From NCBI GenBank assembly GCA_038503065.1, contig JBCAMK010000002.1, positions 2,480,001 to 2,544,000 of the forward strand: a DNA stretch of 64,000 nt. The letters are read 5' to 3'. Positions 52,138 through 63,569 of the stretch are shown in pieces. Positions within the stretch are counted from its first letter, which is position 1. Each line of letters starts with the position of its first letter. Source of the DNA: Paragyromitra xinjiangensis. Taxonomy: Eukaryota; Ascomycota; Pezizomycetes; Pezizales; Discinaceae. The notes under the pieces are model-generated. The model did no database searches. It was not told the DNA's origin and saw nothing but the letters and a program-made list of their open reading frames with translations. The position numbers were made by a program, and so were the translations under genes.

Positions 52138-53475
52138 GTGTTCAATTGAGGATGACGAATCACTAGAGGGTAGGGAGGGATTCTTGGGGTGGAGAAGGGA
52201 TGGGAGGTTGAGGGAGTTGGATGCTTGAAGTCAAGATATGGTGTTATGCTTCACGAAACTTGGATGTTGCTAATAGGCATATGAGAAGGTAAGTATGTGG
52301 AGCGAATAAAAAATGGGGTAGGGGTGGGCTTAAAGGTGTCTCTGGCTTTTTTGGGGGCAGGCATTGGTACATAATGCCAATGGAAATAAAATTTTAGAGC
52401 ATCTCGTTTTTTTTTAGTGCTCGGGGTTTCTTCTTTCTTCTTTCTTTCCTTTCTCCATAGTTTCTCGTGTAAAATTTTTAGGGAAGTTGAATGCAAATGG
52501 CTGCTGTATTGGACCAATTACCGTGTTTTGGTTGTGATATTAGCTCGTCCTTGTCAATAGTTCGTTCTGTTGATCCTTGGCTATTTCTGTACCACTGTCG
52601 CTATAGATCGCCGGTGTTTTGGGAGAAAAGGGACAGGGGTAAATTGGGATTGGGAGTGTGATTTTTAGGCTCAATTTTTTGGCAAATAACCATCCCCTAC
52701 GGCTGCTGAACTGTGCTTGGTTGTTCTTTCGTTTGGGGAAGCAGATTTAGGGCAGGGCTGAGAGCTCTTGTTTTCCCTGCAAGGCGGGTATGCACTAAAC
52801 AGGCCTGAAGACGAGACCTGACCCTATTTAGTAGCGCAAAATGAGCGATAGCAGTGTGAGCTGGAGGGGTTTGCAGACGGATAGGCCAGGGGGTGCCAAG
52901 AAAGAGTGATGTATTATGAACGCGAAAAACACTTGCTGCAGATGGCCTTTCAAGGAAAGAAAGGCAAATTTATCCGTGAATTGGAGTTTAATTGGTATAT
53001 TAAAGTTCTAACTGTCTGTGGTGCCAACCTACAGGTAATATATCTACTGGGGGACCACTGTTTAGTACGCCCTTTCGTGGGCAGGAGTATCTTTGCAAAT
53101 ATTATGTCACATAAGGATAAGAACTTCATTGCATAAGTATCAAAGATCTCTGCTAACTGCCACCCAAAAGTTCGGCAATGCAGATTTTATTCTTTAAGCT
53201 GACTGTAGTACTAAAGCCCTGAGATAGGAAGCCATGACTCCCTTTCGTCTATTAGCCTTGTTCTTCTGCTTTGAGTCCTAACTAATCATGCTACAATCAT
53301 GAATATCCGGGTGTCAATCAACGAGGATCAAACGAAAGAGAAAATAGAAAAGCACGACGATCCTTCACTTTCAAGCACTATATGCTTGTCAGGCCAGAAC
53401 AAGTACGTTTTCCTCCAGTTTCGTAAATGATTAGGACTGATGGTTCGTATAGTTGTCCGAGTTAAATGTTCCCCA
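52138..53475. other. 3' intergenic region between convergent eIF3l and unknown gene
   Basis: About 1.3 kb. The part after eIF3l is T-rich (52400-52480). A 76-codon plus-strand frame at 52906-53136 has no family signal. Nothing else was seen. Confidence 0.4.
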
Positions 53476-55984
53476 CTAAAAACATTCATTAAGCCCATCA
53501 TCATTGCTTCTGGGACTAAAAGCAAGTCTTCCTCTGATTTTATGAGGGGATATGGCTTGAGTAGCGTCTCCAAGATCAAGGCCGAGCCCTCTGACCTTTC
53601 CATGAAGTCCTTCAGTTCTTTCTGGAGAAGAACTATTTCTCTCCGGAGAACAGTTAATCCTCCCTGGAGAAGAGTTAATAGAGCTTGGTCGAGGACTAGT
53701 GGGTTGGGGCTTGCTCAAATCTTCGAACATCCGGATAAGTTTTTCAGGTAGAGGACGTGGCGGCGTTGTGAGCGTATTGGGTGGGGCGACAGGAAACCTG
53801 GAGGCTCTCGCTAGACGACGACCGAAAAGGCGATTGGAAGTCTCTTCAAGTGGTATAATTTCCTTCTCTTCCTCTTCGTGGAGCTCATCTTTTCCTTCTA
53901 GGAGTAGAAGTAGTGGTGACGGAGTCCTCGGTATGCAATCCTCGATGTATGTGATACGGTAACTACCATTGATGTTTTCATCGTCAATTACAAGAGACTC
54001 ATGATGGAGGAGAAGGGGTTCTCGTTCGCTCGAGTCAGATAAAGGGGATGACTTTGTGAGATACAGTTAGCCAGACCCTATAGAGTTACCGGTAGGGTGA
54101 TGGATCTACCCAATGTACTGCCTTTCTTGAACTCGGCGACGGTAAAATACTTCCATCAAAATTATCTCTGCTCTCCTCGTCCACTGACTTCATGACCTCT
54201 ACACCCTTCTCCGCCCATTTCGCCATCGGACGTCTCCACTTCTCCCCATCGTCACTATTATCTGCAGGAGATCTTGATTCGTGGATGGTATAGGTCTCGT
54301 CGAATCCCTCCCAATAAGATTTATAACACTCACTGTTTTCACAGCTAGACCGAGTCCCCCGCCCCTCAGGAGACATTCCCAAATTACCAAAGTTATGATC
54401 CTCCTTTAGGGTAAAGGGTGAAACTTCGAGAGATGGGAAATCACTATGCTTGGATGCTGGATTTTGATGAATTTCCCCTGTTGCTCTACCCCTGAGATTA
54501 GCCTCTGAGTTAGTACGTGTCAATCCCCACCGTTGGAGCTTGTTGAGATGTGGTCGCTCGAGTGGTTCGAGGCGTGGGAAATCCATCCAGTGCGGATCAA
54601 TATCTATAATTGGGTTGGAGTTTTCTGTCTTTGGTTGATCCTCGTCTTCAACTTCTTGCTTCCCCAGGGACCCTTTCAGTTCAGTAATTAGATCTCTGTA
54701 TCTATGGCTCCACCCGATCGTTAATGCGGTTTCATTATTATATCCACTTAACGGGACAGTATACATCGTTTCACAAGCAGGATCCTTCGGGGAGGATGCA
54801 TCTGAATTAGCTAAATTCTTGTCTTCTGAGTTTGCAGGGAAAAGCTTCCTCTCGAGCTTCGGCGAGACAGCTGAAAGATTGTAGTCCTGGGATAGAGAAC
54901 TAATAGGTTGGTCACTTTTTGTATCTAGGTGAGCCAACGATTCTACCTCGTAGAGATGAGTATTCCCGATATTGTCCGCAAAGAACATCCTGTCGTTGGC
55001 TTCGACATATTCCGAAAAATTAGCTTTCTGAAGTCTTATTCTCAGGGATTCCTCTCTGTATGCAAAATATCCCTCATCGGATATAGGAGAAGGCCAACGC
55101 TTGGGGGATGGCATGTATGAATCAGGGTATTCAAGTTCACCAGGGGAAAGCTCGAATGGACTTGGGGTACCACTTTTAGTTATAGGTCTTCCAACAGACC
55201 AATGGGGGGAGATGGCTCGTCGAGAGAAGTCAAAGAGCTTTTGCTCCGGTGTCTTTATTGAGTCTTCAGTGGACATAATACTTGTAATTGAATGGTAACT
55301 TGGGGACGGTGATTGGCTAATACTAGAGGGCGTTGAGAGGTTGTCAATCCCAACAGACAAAATGGAATAACTTCTGGATTGGTATGGAACACCTGCAGTG
55401 ATCCCAGAAACAGTGAGTTTGGTTCTGGACGAGGGTAGATAACCCTGCTTCCTTAGGTCGCCACGACTCAAGCCATCTTCAGATTCATTGAAATCAGATA
55501 TGAAGCTTTCTCTGCGTGGATGGATGAGCTTCGTTCGAAGCGAAACACAGCAATAGTTATTGTACTCTCGATTATTATCCTCTCTATACCTGCTATTAAT
55601 GATCTAGGTTCTGATATTGTCTATACTGGATGGGGAACCGACTGATCAATAACAATAAGGGTTGACTCCTGTTTTAGTCCAACAATGACAGCGATGTCTT
55701 CAGACACAGACTGTAGGACTACTGGAAAAGAGAAAAGGTCCAGCTCTTCTTGAGCAGCAACGTGAATGAGCCACGCCAGACACACGGGAAACGCTAGAAT
55801 TCTTCACATAACATTCAGATGGTGATATTTTAAGGTGATAATTAGGAAGAAGAGCTCACCCAGACACTAGTAGAAATGAGATGCAAGCAATAAACAGGAT
55901 TGGAAAGAGAGCTAAAAACATAGCAACTCGCCACGGAGACTCCAGACAGAAAGCTCCTAGTTGGGCTTCCAGCAGGCTCGCCAT
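53476..55984 (-). CDS. Unrecognised protein with N-terminal membrane segment and long disordered tail
   Basis: Proposed minus exons: 55984-55861, 55793-55643, 55589-54110 and 54051-53476, about 776 aa. The first exon codes a hydrophobic helix (VAMFLALFPILFIACISFLL) after a short start (MASLLEAQLG), followed by FPVCLAWLIHVA, which may be a second membrane segment. The rest is Ser/Pro/Asp/Glu-rich and largely disordered, with possible phosphorylation sites (SPSPSY, SPKRWPSP) and a final SPxR-rich part (SSPGRINCSPERNSSSPE). No family is recognised. The first splice pair is good. The second (donor GTCGGT or GTATAG) and third (donor GTAGAT, AAG acceptor 15 nt after GCTAAC) are less sure. The first exon could be a separate gene, although the frames join cleanly. 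It is divergent from the RRM gene at 56378. Confidence 0.55.
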
Positions 55985-56377
55985 TGTAGCGAGTTCCTGG
56001 TGAGGCAATTGCAAAAAGAATAGATAAAAAGGGAATGGCAAAGGGGATGAAAGGGGAATGAATATGGGATGGCAAATTGGGGTGGAGACCAAGCTATATG
56101 AAGAGAGCTTGGGATGGAGATCAAGAGAGCGTTATCTTCATACCATATCACTCTCCTGTGCTGAGGAATGCAGGGGGGAAATGAAGAGCCGGGTAATAAA
56201 CGACGCTCAGCCAGGCTCAGGCAGTGGCGGCGGCTCTGTTGCTTGCGGACGACGCTTGCGGATTTCTCGAAAGTCACCATCCCCAATAACATCGCCTCCA
56301 TAGCTTTACGCGCATATCCACCATCCACTGAACCTTCCAACTCTTTCCCTTCCTTACTATAGATTCTGTGTGCAATC
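55985..56377. promoter_or_regulatory. Divergent promoter region, unknown gene / RRM gene
   Basis: About 390 bp between two divergent start codons. It presumably serves both genes. No clear motif was found. Confidence 0.4.
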
Positions 56378-57591
56378 ATGTCGGACGCGAAAACTCTCTC
56401 CCTCGACGAAATGATCGCCGAAAGTAAGCTGTTTTGTATCCACTTCACGCGTCTCTATCAGTTGCTTACCTTAACTTTTCTCTAGGTCGAAAGGCAAAAG
56501 CTTCTGAAATCGCTAGTGCAACTATGGGAAAGCATCGTAACCAGAACGTACCAACAGGACCCGCAAAACTGAACGGACGAGGGGGTATTAGCAAGGTACG
56601 CCCATCAACAACCAGAAACCACGTTATCATCCTCCATCTCCTCCTGCCTCCTGCCTCCATCCCACGCATGAATGGGTTCAGCGCTATTTGATTATCTTTA
56701 TCGTCACCGGAAATTAAAATAAAAAAAGTCTGAACCTAACGGCAAAAACTTTTGATTCATAGCGTATCGCTTCCGGCAGCGGTATCGGTAATTCAGCCCC
56801 CGCCACTGGGCTGAATGGGAAATGGACCCATGACCTTCACCAGCAAAGTAATCCTTCTCGAGTCTCTAAACTCCCCACAACTCTCTCTCCCGCTATCGCT
56901 CGCTCCCTACAAAACAACCGACTTTTCGCTGCCCTGCATGGCACACCAACCGGCCCCGCCTCAGATTTGATCCCTAGTGGCCCTAGAAATGGCCCTAAAT
57001 TTCGTAGTACCAATATCCGTGGTGGGGCTTCTGGTTTCTCGATTAGGGGATCTGCTGGCCCTTTTGTAGTTCAGGCATCGAATTTTGCACCAGGGACGAC
57101 GGCCGAGGATATCAAAATGGCCATGCTACCGTTGGGGAAGATACTAAGCTGTATTATTCTTGCTGCGAATCCCACCGTTATCTGTGAGATCGTTTTTGAA
57201 AAGAAGGAAGCTGCAGATCAGTGCATCTCACAATACAACAACCAACTTGCAGATGGTAATTTACCCGGTTTTTTTCATTTCCCCTCTTTTTATATATTTG
57301 TTATCCCAAGTCATTGGCATGTACAAAGTATTAACACGAAAAGAAGGCCGCGTTCTCCATCTCTCGCTCAAACCTGGGCCCCCAGTCAGTAGGCTCATGC
57401 ATCAAGGTGGTCTTGGACCCAGAGCACCCCCAAGACCAACCGACCCCAACGCGCAGCGTGAAGAGGCGGATCGTCAACGCAGACTTGCAAATGTTAGTTT
57501 CCAGGACGGAAGCTTTGGTGTTAGACCACCACCACTATACTCTGATGCCTTGGTTCAGAGAGGACGAGGTTTCAATGGCGGTAATCGATAA
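56378..57591 (+). CDS. REF/ALY-like mRNA export adaptor with one RRM
   Basis: Exons 56378-56423, 56486-56595, 56763-57255 and 57344-57591, giving 298 aa. The N-terminus has LSLDEMIAESRK, like the UAP56-binding motif of ALYREF/Yra1. A basic, Gly-rich linker follows, then one RRM (PFVVQASNFAPGTTAEDIK, PTVICEIVFEKKEAADQCIS, LADEGRVLHLSLK) and a C-terminus with RGRGFNGGNR. The layout suggests a nuclear mRNA-binding export adaptor recruited by the helicase Sub2; the exact orthologue is not certain. The last intron ends in AAAAG, after ATTAAC. Using it restores the RRM beta4 strand (GRVLHLSL), which supports the choice. The exon from 56763 also reads through the Pro/Asn-rich middle without a break. 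Confidence 0.78.
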
Positions 57592-58222
57592 AGGAAGTGT
57601 CCCGATATCCTGTGATGGACTGAATTTTTTTCTTAAATTTATTTTGGCTCGATTTTCCCTATCGGGGTTTACGGGGTGGGTTTGCAAATAAACCGGTTTT
57701 GGTTTCCCGGCGCAGAGTAGTCGGGCATGCATAGGATGGGAAGCCCTGTCTGGCTTATCTTATATTATCCGTGTGGGATGAATGTACGAGTGTATGCCCT
57801 AATCTACTTCAAGCTGGGTTGCTTCTCACCATTTTCGACTTTGTACAATAGTTTCTTTTAGCTGCCGTTTTCCTAGTCTCGGGTTTGCCACATCTCTATG
57901 TTGGTATGAGGTCTTTTTTTCCTAATATCGGTTTTTTCTCGAGCTATTAAATTTATTGGTTTGCATTTACTTTTAGGAATATAATTGTTATACGCTGTGG
58001 GAATGGAATATCGTTATGTCAGACTGGATACTACCATTTATACTCTTAAGTATTGTTTCTGAGAATATCTTGTACTATTTACCTAGAGACCGGAGAAACA
58101 GCCTAGCGAGTACTCGACAGATAAATTTACAGAGAGCGGAGAATTAAACCTTCCCTTCTCAACCCATGATCCAAATATACAATTATGCATTCCCTATCCC
58201 AACACCACCCATCTGCCCAAAC
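57592..58222. other. 3' intergenic region between convergent RRM gene and COA3
   Basis: 631 bp, T-rich around 57840-58050, consistent with 3' UTR and polyadenylation signals. No gene was seen. Confidence 0.5.
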
Positions 58223-58616
58223 TCATTTCGCCAGCGGTCCACTTTTGATGGTACTTGTCCCCACATTCGGCGTCTTCGGCTGTTGAATAGGCGCATCCGG
58301 TATCGTAACATCCTCAAAGTCGTCCTGCGAGACAGCCTTAATAGTGTATATATCTACCACCCATCAGCAACCCGCTCTGTGGCGCTCGGGGCGGGGGGAC
58401 AAACAAATTGAGGCAGTCAACGCGACGATCGCCGCACCCGTCAAAACATTCTTGACCAGAAACGGCCTACGGGCACGAACCAGCGCAGGACCCTGCGAGT
58501 AGTCGGGCTGGTAGTATGAGGAGCGTGGAGTCCTGGATGATTGTGAGCTTGGGGTTTTTGTGGGACGTTGAATAGGGGAGTTACACTGGTGAGAGAAGTC
58601 TCCGTGTGGGGATCAT
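58223..58616 (-). CDS. COA3: Cytochrome c oxidase assembly factor 3 (Coa3/Cox25)
   Basis: Minus exons: 58616-58585, 58532-58405 and 58353-58223, giving 96 aa. Each exon is too short to stand out on its own. The joined protein has the Coa3 core: SSYYQPDYSQGPALVRARRP, then FLVKNVLTGAAIVALTASIY (single membrane segment), then YTIKAVSQDDFEDVTIPDAP. Coa3 is an inner mitochondrial membrane protein that works with Cox14 and Mss51 in the COX1 translation-feedback complex. Phases agree at both introns (52 and 51 nt). The first exon rests on a GTAACT donor and a CCAG acceptor and is the least sure part. The gene lies 267 bp downstream of the kynureninase gene on the same strand. Confidence 0.87.
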
Positions 58617-58883
58617 GGCTGGTTGGTGGGGGGGGTTTGTTCGGTTGTGGGGAATCGATAAGGCTGAAGGATGTTTCGCGTTGCGTCATGTGGGTTGTGC
58701 AGCTTTGAGAACGCCAAGAGTTTGGGTTGGAGAGCTGGAAACTGTTTTTCTATGATTGGCTGTGCTGGGGCTACTTGTATTCCGAGAATATTACTACATG
58801 CTATGGGACGAATATATGGCTTTCCACGTCTATACAATACAGCAAATACAGCCATAAAAGTACCACTATCACAATTAAAAACA

Positions 58884-60535
58884 TTAAATCTCCTCCCTAA
58901 CATCCAACTCAACCTCCACCCCGCTTTTCTGCACTCCCTCCACCGCTTTCCTCAACTCCTGTACAAACACCCACACATCCGTAAAAGTATTATAAAGCGG
59001 ACACGGCGCCACCCTAATAACATCCGGTTTCCTCTCATCCACAACCACCCCCTTCTCTAATAACGCCTCAAACACCGGCATCATCAATCCGCTGGTAAAC
59101 AACAACGACAACTGCGCGCCCCTCGCATTCGGATCAAATGGCGTTAACACCGTAAATGGCTTTGGCTCAAACTCCGAAAATTGGCTGGTGAGCAGGTGCT
59201 CGAGGTACCCTGTCAACAGAACAGACTTGGTGCGTAGCGCGGGCATAGTTGCTTCGCTGAAGAGAGTTAAGGAGGAGAGAAGCGCGGTTAGGTCGAGGAT
59301 GGAGGGGTTCGAGAGTTGGTAACCTGCAGCACCGGGGATTGCACGGAAGACTGGAGGAGGGGTGTTAGTGTAGTACCCGGGGGTTTTTGGGATGGGGACG
59401 AACCGTTGCTCATTTTAAATCTGGAGACTCTGTCGTGACCCCACCAACCTGCAAGACGGTGTCGGTCGGGGGAGGCGTGTTTTTCGTGGACGAATATTCC
59501 GGCGATGCCCCCAGGGCCGCTGCAGAGGTATTTGTAGGAGCACCATGCCGCCTGTTGTGTGTTAGTTCTTGTCTTTTCAGTCTTGGGGAGGGAACATACG
59601 AAATCGACGCCCCATTCGTGGAGGTCGAGGATGATATTCCCTACGCCATGTGCAAAGTCCCAGCCTACGATAATGCCCTTACTCTGGGCGTGTCTGGTGA
59701 TTGCTTTGATGTCGAATGCTTGTCCGGTGTAGTATTGGACACCGGAGAGGAATAGGATGGAGGCTGTGGAGGCGTTTTCGTCAATGACTTTGAAGATTTG
59801 TTCAGTTGTGAGAACAGACCGAGATCCCTCAGGGAAGATAGTCACGAGAGTGTCTTTAGGGTCGAGGCCATGCCATTGGATTTGTGATTCGATTGCATAC
59901 TATTTCTTGTTAGATGTGCTTCTCAGGTATGCTAGGAAGCTAAGGGTATACATGATCACTCGGGAATGCCTTCCCCTCGATAATAATTCTATATCGTCCC
60001 TTCCCACTTCTATCCGGTTTGTAAAAACTCGCAAATAGATTATGGATATTATTCGTGAGCGTCCCCATTACAGCGACTTCAGTCGGGAGTGCGCCAACCA
60101 CACCGGCCATATGTCTGGTCACCTCTTCATCCGCCAACACCCACGGCCTTGAGAGCGGGTGGTTGAAGTGGCCTTGAACACCACGTGTAGCCCATACTGT
60201 TAATTCATCGGCGATGAGTTGACGAGTTCGTTTCGGCTGGAGACCAAGAGAGTTCCCACAGAGGTAGATACATGAATCCTTGGGGTCTACAGAACATTAG
60301 TAAATCTCGTCTCTGAAGAGGAATTGAAAACTGTACCGTTCTGCTGGTCTATAGGTTTAGTTTCTGGATGCGGGTCTTTAAGATCCGCCTTCGAAGGGAT
60401 CAAAAACTCATTCCGGAAGTGCGCGAGCTTATCCTGCGCATCTAGACGAGCGGCGTATTCCTTGCTGCTCGACTTTGATTCCTCGAATGTGATTCTCTCC
60501 CCGTGGATGAAACCATCAAGCTGTGTAGAATCCAT
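58884..60535 (-). CDS. BNA5: Kynureninase (L-kynurenine hydrolase)
   Basis: Minus exons: 60535-60337, 60286-59952, 59899-59600, 59551-59404 and 59350-58884, giving 482 aa. Motifs in order: [76 protein letters not shown] (pyridine-binding Asp), [12 protein letters not shown] (PLP lysine), [12 protein letters not shown] and [15 protein letters not shown]. The enzyme is PLP-dependent and cleaves kynurenine or 3-hydroxykynurenine to anthranilate or 3-hydroxyanthranilate plus alanine in the de novo NAD pathway; it is cytosolic. Length and all key residues are normal. The start is the ATG in CTTAGAATGGAT. The gene is divergent from ISA2, with 219 bp between start codons. Confidence 0.97.
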
Positions 60536-60754
60536 TCTAAGCAAACTTCTTGAAGATCCCCAATTTACAATCCAGCAGAACCCACCAAGTATTTATCACA
60601 GTTCCTGATACAAAATGTGGGGTGACGCTGTGCCCCGCCGGAAGAGAAGAACGGTTACAAACGGCCCAATCACGAGTCTCCCATCGTAAGAAGCGGCTCT
60701 GCTCACGTCAACCGTCACTCGCTTCTGCTACTTCTTCCTGTTCGTCGCTCCAGT
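60536..60754. promoter_or_regulatory. Short bidirectional promoter, BNA5 / ISA2
   Basis: 219 bp between divergent start codons, short enough that the two genes probably share regulatory DNA. No specific site was recognised. Confidence 0.5.
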
Positions 60755-61392
60755 ATGTCTTATCCGTGTCTACGCATGTTCAGATCCAGTATATCACGGC
60801 GATGTCTATCCGGCTTCGCTTCCCCAGCGCCTGCCACCAGAGTCCGTCTTGACCGGTTATCGCAGAAACGACCGCGGGATTTTGCGTTCTCAACATCGAG
60901 TACCAGAAGGGCTGCTATCTTGATGAACCCGAGGAAAGATGAAAATGGGAATGACATGACCATCGAGGTGACTCCAAGAGCGGCAAAGGTGCGAAACCCA
61001 CTCCCCAACTCGACGCAAGAAACTAACGAGCTATCTATAGCGTCTACAAGAAATACAAGCGAAAGAAGCAAATCCGAACATCGCCCTCCGTGTCACTGTA
61101 GAATCTGGGGGCTGCCATGGATTTCAGTACATGTTGTCGCTATCCGATAGGGTTGATGCTGATGAAGACACGTTTGTACCCGTCCTCTTGAGTGAGGTGA
61201 AGTACTGACTGGATTAGGGTTTTCGTGGAAGATGGCGCTAAGGTAGTGATGGATGAACCCTCGCTGGAACTGCTGAAGGGGAGTAAGATCGACTATACGA
61301 TGGAGTTGATAGGGAGTCAGTTTAAGATTGTTGATAATCCTAAGGCTACAAGTTCGTGTGGGTGTGGGACGAGTTTTGATATCAAGCTGTAG
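60755..61392 (+). CDS. ISA2: Mitochondrial iron-sulfur cluster assembly protein Isa2 (A-type carrier)
   Basis: Exons 60755-60988, 61041-61171 and 61218-61392, giving 179 aa. The N-terminus is Arg/Ser-rich and lacks acidic residues (MSYPCLRMFRSSISRRCLSG), a mitochondrial presequence. The A-type domain starts at RLQEIQAKEANPNIALRVTV and has the first Cys in ESGGCHGFQY and the C-terminal pair in SSCGCGTSFD, with FVEDGAKVVMDEPSLELLKG between. With Isa1 and Iba57 it makes [4Fe-4S] clusters in the mitochondrial matrix, for example for aconitase and lipoyl synthase. All three cluster-ligand Cys are present. The third exon starts at the GG of TTAGGG, where phase and the VFVEDG motif agree. Confidence 0.95.
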
Positions 61393-62865
61393 GGTTGGAG
61401 GGTGGGATTCGGGGTAGATGGATGTGTGGGTAATCTCTTCTCTGTTTAGTGGTTGTGCTTTGGTTGTATATTCTCTTTCCATTTGTTGGGCGTTCTTTCT
61501 TATGGGCTATTTGGGGATTCTGATCGTGGATGATGTATCGGAATTTACAATGGAGATTATGTTATCTGTTGGCCCAGGTTGGGCTTGGAGTCGAGTCTGA
61601 AGCCTGGCTGTTGTCTCCTGGGCAGAATTTTATAGACATACAGTACCAAAAAGGGGGGTAAATTTGCTCTAATAGCGCTGCTGCATTTTATCCTGAATTC
61701 AATATTTTCAATAATTCCGACTTAAATCGAGCTGTCTGTGAATACTATTTTCTAGGGGATATGGTAGCAATACTATACCAATACCGCAGCAAATTCTGGT
61801 CATAAAATAGGCTCGGACCTAGGCTGGGTCTGTCACTCTGCTGCCTAGCCTTTGACCTGTTACCCAGGGCACATGGTCAACAGTCACACCAGCACGCTAC
61901 CAGGGCCTAGGCACGAGCCCAGCATCTTTCACGACAATGAGATGAGCTCAAAGCTTACAGAATCAAATATCACTAATGTGAGTGAACTATCAGCCCACTT
62001 AGTATAGGTAGGTACAGCAAGATGAAAATTTATTTTTCAAAACTATTCCCCAACTTTGAAATGCCCATAGATACAGGTAGAGAATTGATGGTGCTGTGGA
62101 TGAATCGAATTTATGAGATTCTCATCCTTGAATTAGGGTAGACATCATGAGAATTTTGAGGGAAAGCATCATGTACACAGAGGGGGGGAGGTACAACTAA
62201 ATAATACACCCTGGAGTAGTACAGCACTTCAGTGAATACCTAATGAATCTAGTATTGATGTGGTATTTTAAAGAATGCCTATTTCTTAGAATCAAATATT
62301 CTCTAGATTAAGGGTCTGATAATCGGCGTATCTCGATGGAAAGAATATCTACGGCTGAGGCGGGAAGGAAATAGCTACATGTACTTCTTAAACCTCAAAA
62401 CCTGGGTCTGTATACAAACTATAGTTCGTGGAAATAAGTCACCATGCTGAATGCAACACCCCTGAATGTCCACCCTATAACTACAACCCAGTTTTTGTCT
62501 ATAGGTTATACAGTCTATCGGGGGTATGAGAGAGAAGGCTCGTTTTTTCGGCTAGTTGCTGTAGGGACTTTAGGCTGCGTAGTCATGAGCTATCACTCGC
62601 GTAATATGTACCTTCCTTTTGGATCTCGGGATTTGTTGGTGCTTAGGGTAAGATGGTGTTCTGATTGCAGAAATGTGGGGTAATAGTGTTGAAACAAGTA
62701 AGAACTCACTCCCACACTTTAATCTCACTACGTTTACTTAACGAATTACTTAAATTCGAGTACTTTTTTCTCTGATTTCTACATACAACAGGCTCAACCT
62801 TTGTACAAAACCAGCATATCCAAGGTCTCCAAAGACCCTATCCACCAAGTAGACCCAATCTCATT
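61393..62865. other. Intergenic region between convergent ISA2 and secreted-protein gene
   Basis: About 1.5 kb, AT-rich. Short random frames only (such as 62444-62683). No repeat or RNA gene was recognised. Confidence 0.4.
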
Positions 62866-63569
62866 TTAAATAGCCACAACATCCACCCAGAACCTACCAC
62901 TGTTAGCTCCCCCTCCCCCAACCAAACAAGAGCATATGCACATACCTTGTATCATCAGTCAAATACTTCGAGTTACTATTAAGCTGCGACTGAATCCACA
63001 ACACCGCCGTCTTGTAAAGATTAATATCATTCGTATACGGATTACCCAGTCCAGTCTGACCATTCCTATGCCCCGCAGCCCACTTATCCCACCCGTAATA
63101 GTTCTGCGCATTCTTACGTGTCGTAACATCAAGGTTGAGATTACTATTCAACTGCGCACCGTTGTTATACTGCGCAGCAGTCTGTCCACTAAACGTCGAA
63201 GACGTCAATCGAATCATGTACCAGTTCTACTTAATCAGCATAGCCCTCACAGGGAGAGTGGAACCATACCTGTTTGAAGATACCAAAGTTTGCTGAATCA
63301 CCGGTTTTACCATCACCGTAGTTATAGTTCGTATTTATCCCCTCAGTCTCTAACATAGCAATAGCGATGTCAAGACTGCTCCCACCAGCGCTAGCGACAG
63401 CCTTCTTCCTGGTGCCGAGACCAGAAACGGTGTAGGAGCCACATCCTTTACCGGAGTTTCCAGGACAGGTTAAAGTCTGTCTGCTTTGAAGAATCTCCGG
63501 TTTCTCAGCTGGAGCAGCGAGAGAAAGGACTGGGAGGACGGCGGCAAAGAGGATGGTGGTGAACTTCAT
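62866..63569 (-). CDS. Small secreted protein with lysozyme-like fold signature
   Basis: Minus exons: 63569-63270, 63226-62946 and 62893-62866, giving 202 aa. A clear signal peptide (MKFTTILFAAVLPVLSLAAP) is followed by a short propeptide-like part and a domain with LDIAIAMLETEGINTNYNYG, DSANFGIFKQNWYMIR, NNGAQLNSNLNLDVTTRKN, YYGWDKWAAGHRNGQTGL and YLTDDTRFWVDVVAI. The Glu in MLETEG sits where the catalytic Glu of lysozyme or transglycosylase-like proteins would be; I infer a secreted hydrolase but know no tested member. The AG for the last exon was chosen at GGTAG (62895-62894), about 11-12 nt after CTAAC, because it restores the family ending RFWVDV. The nearer CAG is too close to the branch site and inserts two residues. 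Six or more Asn-x-Ser/Thr sites were not checked. Confidence 0.83.
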
